Below, piece by piece: positions 9,239 to 15,427 of a stretch of 15,427 nt of DNA (position 1 is its first letter; each line of letters starts with the position of its first letter). The DNA comes from Candolleomyces eurysporus (lineage: Eukaryota; Basidiomycota; Agaricomycetes; Agaricales; Psathyrellaceae). The stretch lies in assembly GCA_027579435.1 (NCBI GenBank), contig JANBPK010001403.1:1-15427 (forward strand). Direction: 5' to 3'. The notes under the pieces were generated by a model. That model worked only from the letters and a program-made list of their open reading frames with translations. It was not told the origin of the DNA and did no database searches. A program made the position numbers and the translations under genes.

Positions 9239-10733
9239 TCAGAGACGATTTATGTGTAATGTGAAGCCAATCTTTCCTTGAAACGCCTGAGGAGCGCCAG
9301 GAGCACCACCTGTGCTGACTAGAACGACTTCATGACCTTGCCTGGGCCAAAAACTGGTCTTCCCAGGGCTCATAGTGTACTGTGCACTTGGGTCTCCTTC
9401 TACGCTGCTGAGCACAATAACATAGATGCTAAACTGCAAATTGTTCTTGACGCCGATATGGTAGGCCTTGCCCGCAGCATTCTCAGTGTACCTTGCATTG
9501 GTGGGCAAAACTGACTTCATCCCTGTAGTTACCAACGGTTAAGGTACGTTGTAAGCAAAAGTATGCATTGTACATCGAATTTTTATGGTTGTCGCACCTT
9601 CCCAATCAGCCTTCAGAGGAAGAGATTGAATATGTAAAACCTTTCCTACCCGGCCGGGGAAGACCTCTGCCGTCTGAGCACGAATGCAATTGCCCAAGCT
9701 CACATGCACGCTCTCGTCCGAACTCCTCTTCCAGGATCGCCGATTGTTTGGCTCGACCGGGCATTGGCTGCATCCACCGGAGCCACTGGACCGTCCATCG
9801 GAGACTGCTGCATAAAGCACGGAGTCAAGGTGGTTGTAGATTTGGATCCGACCTGCTTCTCCGATGGTATGATACACAAACTGCCCGGGATAAGCCCACC
9901 TTCCTATCTTTCCAATTCGAAGTGCAGCTTGAACTTCAGGGGTGTTTTCGAGTATCAGCAATCTGACTGGTTTTCTCTCGTCCATGGTTGAGGAAATCGG
10001 CCTGAGCTCACACGGGGATGGAGAGAGGGGGAGAGCCAGTTTCTCCGGACCTGTCCTGAGACTGAATGGCAGAATAAGTTGGTTTGATTAGTCACGGAGG
10101 GGATACAGGGTACAATACCTGTATATTCCTTGGGAGTCCACAACTTCAAGCTCCCAATAAAATGCCGTTCTCTGGACGATTGGTACATCTTGCAATGATA
10201 TTAATAACTGGCCAGGGCTGGGCTCCGTTGCCAGGTATCTTCCATCATCCAGGGAGGCCAGGGCTACGGTTCCCGGTGGACCAGGATGTAGCAACCACTG
10301 CGATGTACACACAGGAGATCCTCGAAAGTGAGTGAAATAGGGCAACAGGAGTCGATGTCAACACGCACTTGCTGAGTACGACCACCTTGAAACCTGCTCG
10401 ATTCAACTACATCACTGCGTTCATTGATCATGACAACCGATCATGAGGGATTACCATACACACCTCGATTATTCGATACTTCAAGCACCAGGCCCTCCAT
10501 GTTACATATGAAATGGGGGCCGTCTGAGTCACGAGCTGTTAGAACTGAACGATGACGGCATTCAAGTTGAGCCACATACGAAACTGTGATGTGCTATCCG
10601 GTCGAGCCCTGAGCGAAGGAGCAGCTATTGAGGAAAGTTGTGAGCTCATAAGCAGTCGATAACCACCCCGCAGCTGTCTCCACCACTTACCATCCGCAGG
10701 CTGAGCGTTAGCATTGCGTCTATTAGTCAACAT
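9239..10733 (-). CDS. Beta-trefoil (ricin-B-like) protein with unknown C-terminal region
   Basis: The exons are 10733-10691, 10624-10580, 10535-10460, 10393-10369, 10297-10119, 10061-9574 and 9522-9239, giving 379 residues. Residues 1-34 are polar and probably disordered. Residues 36-123 look like part of a beta-trefoil: FICNMEGLVLEVS, then the QxW-type QQW at 62-64, then a second lobe with GRYLATEP and a degenerate FYW at 109-111. A full trefoil has three lobes, and I count about two. The remainder (about 124-379) is beta-rich and unknown to me. Within it, GRIQIYNHLDSVLYAAVSD (193-211) and YHIGVKNNLQFSIYVIVLSS (306-325) look like two copies of one motif. There is no signal peptide or membrane segment, so it is likely cytosolic. 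Ricin-B-like domains usually bind glycans, but binding here is inference. Exon 4 is only 25 nt. The start and exon 6 (488 nt, with a Cys/Ser/Arg-rich patch at about 212-240) are the least certain parts. Confidence 0.82.
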
Positions 10734-11444
10734 GACGTCCTACTTGTTCCCTCAGTGTACGGTAGGAAGAGGTAAAGGGCAGAATACCCGCGGCAAGGTT
10801 CTGCTGGAACTGAAACGTGGGATTTTACATCATGAGCTATCTGACCGGCGCTTAGTATACACGTTGTGTCCAGTGTGGCGTTATGATATTTCAGCCAAAG
10901 GAGGAACCCCTAGATTTAAGTTGGACACGCAGAGCAAGGAGGTAGATCTTTCTTTTCCTCGGGCCAGATTCACCGCTGGAGGGCTTCGGTCATTGGTGGC
11001 TCGGGGCCCGCCAACAAATTCTCTGCCCAGAACAACACTAGAAAAATGACGCGTTATTTCTTTTCTACCTGCAGGGTAAATGTAGCTTTTCTGTTGTCGC
11101 TATGGGGGTATCTTTGGAGATCTCGAACGACCCTCCGTTCGGGACCGACCCATTCCCCTCAGATCCCTGCAGCCTGCGAACCCACGCAAGATACAGCAAG
11201 TTCAGGCTCAGCAAAATAGCTTTGCATAGATACCTGTCTCGGCTTCCGATTTTATGGCGTTCGGTGATGTGGTGCATTTTCAGTCGAAGACGAAGAGGTT
11301 GCTTGGAATGGCTGGATGATTTAATTTACTTTGTACATGTTAGGAAGACAGGCCGACGCCGTGAGAACTGCTATTGCTTCATCGCTGTGCTCGCTGCTGT
11401 TGACGCTGTTCGTCCCCATTGTTCTATCCTCACCACCCAGTACG
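10734..11444. promoter_or_regulatory. Divergent promoter region between the trefoil gene and BUD31
   Basis: This 711-bp head-to-head intergenic region must hold both promoters. The right half contains repeat copy C2. A plus-strand frame at 10714-11049 (111 codons) has no recognisable features and would overlap the trefoil start, so I treat it as chance. I see no clear TATA box close to either start. Confidence 0.6.
11187..11390 (+). repeat. Repeat C, copy 2, in the BUD31 upstream region
   Basis: This is a diverged copy of 5534-5825 ending about 55 bp before the BUD31 start codon. The best-kept blocks are gtggtgcattttcagtc and catgttaggaagacaggcc. Either a repeat family member landed in the BUD31 promoter, or the promoter was duplicated to the other site. 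The copy at 5534 is followed by repeats rather than a gene. Confidence 0.75.
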
Positions 11445-12131
11445 ATGCCCAAGATACGCACAAGTCGAACGAAACAGCCACCAGAGGGCTTCGAAGACAT
11501 TGAAACTGTGAGTGTACCTCTTGCGCCCAGCGACAACCCGAAGTATCCTCAACCTGCGCCGTGCATTTCTAGATCCTGGACGACTATGCGAAGAAGATGA
11601 GGGATGCAGAGAACGAATCCCATGAAGGAAAGCGAAAGGCTGAATCTCTGTGGCCTATCATGCGGATTTCTCATGCCCGTTCGCGGTATGTGTACGAGCT
11701 GTACTACAAACGCGAGGCAATCTCGAGGGAACTTTATGACTGGCTTCTGAAGGAGGGTTATGCTGATGCAAAGTGCGTAGCAGTCTTCGATTTCCACGGT
11801 TTTGTATATCTCTAATTCTACTCCTTCAAGCCTCATCGCGAAGTGGAAAAAGACCGGATACGAGAAGCTGTGTTGCCTGCGCTGCATCCAAACCAGAGTA
11901 CGTCTGCGCCCTACTTCCTCCTTGATCTATCACTCATATCATTTCTCCAAGGATATGAACTATCAAGGTTCAACATGCATCTGCCGTGTTCCGAAAGCTC
12001 AAGTTAGGGCGGGGACTGTTGTCGAATGTGTTCATTGCGGTGCGTCTCTACCCTTACAGCATTAGAAGATGTTCTGTGGTGTTGATGCATCCTCGACATC
12101 AGGTTGCCGTGGCTGCAGTTCGGACTCGTAA
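11445..12131 (+). CDS. BUD31: Pre-mRNA splicing factor BUD31 (G10 family)
   Basis: The exons are 11445-11507, 11573-11772, 11831-11897, 11952-12039 and 12103-12131, giving 148 residues, close to the usual 144-157. The protein is a spliceosome core subunit that sits near the active-site RNA with the NTC-related proteins. The whole chain follows the G10 family: [33 protein letters not shown] at about 38-53, [22 protein letters not shown] at about 65-86, [20 protein letters not shown] at 89-108, and the Cys-rich end CICRVPK...CVHCGCRGCSS. Nine cysteines (102, 103, 106, 119, 121, 136, 139, 141, 144) match the known zinc-cluster pattern of the family. All four introns are 54-65 nt with GT...AG ends. 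The ATG lies just after cccagtacg, and the family N-terminus fixes the start. Nothing is missing. Confidence 0.98.
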
Positions 12132-12609
12132 TGATGAAAGTGGGGTTCCCGTATTTCCATCAAACCCTAGTGCGAATGGTGCACTCGGATGCCATCGTAG
12201 ATTGGACTGGCTTTCAAGGGCTGTCGAGTTTGCCACTGAATACTTCAAGGAACGTTTCAAGGAACCGTATCCTGAGTATCAAAGATATCATATCCTCTAA
12301 CCCTGAACACGGAAGTCTTGGCATTCTTGGGGTCAATCCCTTTCGGTATCACAGCTTCCCTCTTCCCCTCGGTTTCATGTTTCTACCATCGATATGTTGA
12401 GCATGTACTGTACCGTCTGTAGATCGTTTGAATGACTTATCTAAATTTGGAACATATGGGCAATGTGAAATGATGGGACCATTCTTCGTTCGGGCTTGGA
12501 TGTGATCGTCAAATTGGTCGGTTGAACCCTTACGACACTTGGCTCCAACTATATAATAGGGACACGGCGATATGAAACGCCTTGTCCCCACACCACCGCC
12601 ACCTGCGCC
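12132..12609 (+). promoter_or_regulatory. BUD31 3' flank and KHA1 promoter
   Basis: This is a 478-bp intergenic region between two plus-strand genes. A TATA-like tatataat is at 12550-12557, about 50 bp before the KHA1 start codon, in a sensible place for a core promoter. The remainder has only short frames. I found no poly(A) signal that stands out. Confidence 0.55.
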
Positions 12610-15334
12610 ATGGGTGAATTTTCTCAACAACTAGAACATGCCGCCAGGCTTTTTGCTCGGGCTGGAGGAGGTGCGCATGAACAGGTGTGTCCAAATCGAC
12701 GCGCCGCTCGGTCTTGGTGTCTCACTCAGTTTTTCTGCGCAGGGAGGGATCATCTCTGGAGATAATCCAGTGGTATACAACCCAGAAAACCCTGTCAGGC
12801 TATGGGTCATACAAGTCGGTAAGGATATTGTGATGTTTCGCCGCTGAAGTATCAGTTCTGACAACTGGCCAGTCATCATCATCTCCATGACCCAACTACT
12901 GGCGCTGCCCTTGGGGAAACTTCGACAACCTCGAGTTATCGCAGAAATCATAGGTGGTGTCCTCTTAGGACCAACAGTCATGGGACGAATCCCAAATTTC
13001 CAGGAAACCATCTTCCCAACAGACGGCATGCCTCTGCTGAGCCTTACAAGCACCATCGGTCTCATTCTCTTTCTATTCCTCGTGGGCCTCGAAATCGACA
13101 CGCGTATGATCAAAAGGAACGTCAAGGCCTCCTTCACAGTATCCATTGCGGGGTTACTCGTTCCCTTGGGCCTCGGAGCCGCCCTTGGAGTCGGCCTTTA
13201 CAGAAGGTTCATTGATCCCACAGTCAACTTTGGCTATTTCCTGCTTTTTACCGCCGTGGCTATCGGTATCACAGCCTTCCCGGTGCTCTGCCGCATTTTG
13301 ACAGAGCTTAAATTGCTGGAGACCCAAGTGGGCGTAGTCGTCCTATCAGCGGGTATCGGAAACGACGTCATTGGATGGGTATTGTTGGCGTTGACGGTGG
13401 CCCTTGTTAACGCGTCTTCGGGGCTCACTGCTTTGTGGGTCTTGCTAGTGTGTTTGGGATACTGCATCTTCCTCCTTTATCCAGTCCGCTGGGCTTTTGT
13501 TTGGCTTGCCAAGAGAACTGGAAGTCTTGAGCAGGGCTCGCCAACCACATTCATGATGACTGTCACTATCCTCCTGGTTTTCATTTCTGCGTTCTTCACG
13601 GATATCATTGGGGTACACGCAATATTCGGTACGTCTATCTAGCTTGCTTTCCCCATTCGTCACACTTAAAGTCAACCTTTCAAGGTGGTTTCTTGGCCGG
13701 GCTTATCATTCCTCACGAGAATGGATTCGCCATCTCCCTGGTTGAGAAAATTGAAGATTTGGTGTCAATTTTGTTCTTGCCGTTGGTATGAAGAGAATTC
13801 ACTGTCTATCCTCATTGCACTAACATACTTCCAGTATTTCACGCTATCTGGTCTCCGCACTGATCTCGGTCTACTAAACGATGGTGTCGCATGGGGATAC
13901 ACGATCATTATCTGCCTGGTAGCGTTCGCATCCAAGTTTATCTCTTGCGGTGTTGCCGCATTCGCGTTCGGATTCAACTGGCGGGAAGCTGGCGCCATCG
14001 GCTCGCTGATGAGTTGCAAAGGGTGAGCTTGAATTATTCCTACTTGCCGTAACACGATTCTAATCTAGGTTTGCAGCCTTGTCGAGCTCATTGTTCTGAA
14101 CATTGGGTTGCAAGCGGAAGTGCTCAATCGTAAAACGTTCTCGATGTTTGTCGTGCACGCTTTGGTGCTCACATTCTTGACAACACCACTCACGTTGCTC
14201 TTTTACCCGAGCAAGTACCGCACCACCGCTCTACCGAAGCCTTCCAAAGCTCGCAAGGATGATGTAGAAGGGGGCTCTATCGAAAAGAAACCAATTCACG
14301 ACGACGAGTTCAAAACAAGATTTTCTTTGGTGCTGGACAAAGTGGAAGAGCTTCCCGCCGCCATGGCCCTGTCTCAGCTCCTTCACTCCACTGGATCTCC
14401 ATCAACAACAACCCTTGCACTCTCCACCTCGAGTGATACCGATGTCAAGGAGGTCCCTTTGGGAGATGTCGCCAAGCGAGAGGAACCGCGAAACGCTGCT
14501 CCAATCATCGCGATTGACGCCCTTCGACTCATGGAACTCACCAGTCGCTCATCCGCGGTGCTAAGGTCGACCCAGGAAGCGGACGCATTGATGTATAACG
14601 ACCCAGTGATTTCCATCTACCGTGCGTTCGGCCAACTGAACCAACTAGCCGTATCCGCCTCAATCTCCATTGTCAACTACAACGATTTCACGCAGGCCAT
14701 TTCTGAACACGTCGTCAACTCGGAGTCGGAGATGCTCCTCATTCCGTGGTCGAGAGGAACGACGTCCGTTATTCCTACTCCCCCTGAAATGGGTGTTGCG
14801 CCGAGCGGGTTGGGGGTTCGGAATCCGTTTGATGGGATTTTCCACAAAACGACGACGCAGGACCAGACGAGCTCGGTGGTACATTCAGAGTTTATACGTA
14901 GTGTGTTTCTGAGGTGTCCGTGCGATGTTGCGTTGTTTGTGGAGAGGGGCACGTCGACGAGTTCGCTCTCGGCTGCTCAGCATCTTTTCTTGCCATTCTT
15001 TGGTGGACCGGATGATCGGCTGGCTCTCACATTCCTTGTGCAGCTGTGCTCGAGGTCGACTGTCACAGCGACTGTGGTGCGGATCAAGAAGAGCGAGGAG
15101 CTGTCGCCTCAGACCTCGGATGAGGCTGATTCGGCTGCGAAGACGACTTCGCCGATGAGTCCTGGNCTGGGCAGCGNNNCNCANGNANGNCNAGNNNNAG
15201 CTCAGGGACTCGTCTGTCGTTTCCCCATAGTCACGTTGTCGAATTCGTTGGCCAGGGGGGGGAAGCCTACAGTCATAATGGCGAGCATCAGATCCAATAA
15301 TCTCGACGGGCTTGCGCAATTTCTCGGACAATAA
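12610..15334 (+). CDS. KHA1: Kha1-type K+/H+ antiporter (CPA2 family), C-terminal end unreliable
   Basis: The exons are 12610-12684, 12743-12818, 12873-13628, 13685-13785, 13835-14022 and 14077-15334, giving 817 residues as read. This is a monovalent cation/proton antiporter; yeast Kha1 acts in Golgi/endosomal membranes in K+ and pH balance. The fungal N-terminal block [17 protein letters not shown] is followed by about 12 hydrophobic segments up to residue 450. Landmarks are [18 protein letters not shown] (about 68-85), FLVGLEID (119-126), [17 protein letters not shown] (183-199), the ion-site region [11 protein letters not shown] (209-219, D215), GFLAGLIIP and [17 protein letters not shown] (395-411). 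A long cytosolic tail follows, with the family's [12 protein letters not shown] at 705-716. The start ATG (cgccATGG) splices in phase into exon 2; a later ATG at 12638 does not. About 12 codons near 762-773 are unresolved, and beyond them the 44 residues do not look like the family, which is usually longer (yeast Kha1 873 aa). The true C-terminus is therefore unknown. Confidence 0.93.
15166..15199. other. Block of unresolved bases inside KHA1
   Basis: Sixteen of these 34 bases are unresolved. They fall in a Ser/Pro/Gly-rich part of the antiporter tail. The length of the block may be wrong, and an 8-G run at 15255-15262 nearby is a further indel risk, so the reading frame after this point should not be trusted. 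Confidence 0.9.
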
Positions 15335-15427
15335 AGACGTGATCACTGGTCGACCTATTCCACTGAACCAATCGGTTGTCAGCAAAAGATCCTCAATTAG
15401 AATGGGGGTCAGAAGGTACGCACATAC
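15335..15427. other. Window edge, possible continuing exon
   Basis: After the stop at 15332-15334, another plus-strand frame is open from 15279 to about 15415 (..[20 protein letters not shown]..) and ends at a good donor-like gtacgc. This could be a real exon of KHA1 in a shifted frame or of another gene. The window ends before this can be tested. The string aataaa at 15330-15335 overlaps the stop codon. Confidence 0.3.

Noticed and set aside
9574..9966. Alternative minus-strand frame inside exon 6 of the trefoil gene (reads ..AILEEEFGRERACELGQ..)
   Set aside because: It looks protein-like for about 60 codons, but reaching it needs an unsupported splice or frameshift and it ends in a stop before the strongly supported last exon. 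The continuous frame joins both flanking introns in phase.
10714..11049. 111-codon plus-strand open frame in the divergent promoter region
   Set aside because: It overlaps the trefoil start codon on the other strand and shows no motif or splice signals.
12638..12847. ATG at 12638 as the KHA1 start
   Set aside because: Its frame reads unlike the family over the first intron. The ATG at 12610 splices in phase at 12685/12743 into the conserved GGIISGDNP block.
14885..15385. 166-codon minus-strand open frame opposite the KHA1 tail
   Set aside because: Most of it is the antisense shadow of the antiporter. The part beyond the unresolved block is open but has no motif and no start or splice support.

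Overview
The window is eukaryotic and most likely from a basidiomycete fungus of the mushroom-forming class (Agaricomycetes). The genes are broken by many short introns of about 44-80 nt with GT...AG ends. One gene is a recognisable spliceosome component (BUD31), one is a fungal Kha1-type K+/H+ antiporter, and one is a G-domain protein of a type I associate with Agaricomycetes. No prokaryotic signals, tRNAs, rRNAs or CRISPR arrays were seen.

Layout. 1-5300 is gene-poor. The only gene I can build there is a three-exon minus-strand ORF (673-1170, 126 aa, unknown function, tentative). From about 2260 to 5019 the sequence is peppered with single unresolved bases and no gene can be supported. 5300-7150 holds diverged non-coding repeats. 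B1 and C1 are on the plus strand. They are followed by an abutting block A1-B2-A2, in which B2 is an inverted copy of B1 and A1/A2 are direct copies. C1 has a second copy (C2) directly upstream of BUD31, and a further repeat pair (D1/D2) lies at 4703 and 8788.

7219-15334 is gene-dense. It holds a five-exon P-loop GTPase with a C-terminal charged coiled coil (plus strand), a convergent seven-exon gene for a protein with an N-terminal beta-trefoil-like (ricin-B-type) region and an unknown C-terminal region (minus strand), BUD31 (five exons, plus strand) divergent from it, and a six-exon Kha1 antiporter (plus strand). The antiporter reading frame becomes unreliable at a block of unresolved bases (15166-15199).

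BUD31 and KHA1 are housekeeping genes of unrelated pathways. The GTPase and the trefoil protein are of lineage-specific, fast-evolving types. Their tail-to-tail position beside decaying repeats resembles accessory loci, but any functional link between them is inference. All gene models were spliced by hand from the sequence. In each, the exon lengths sum to a multiple of three and all splice sites are GT...AG.
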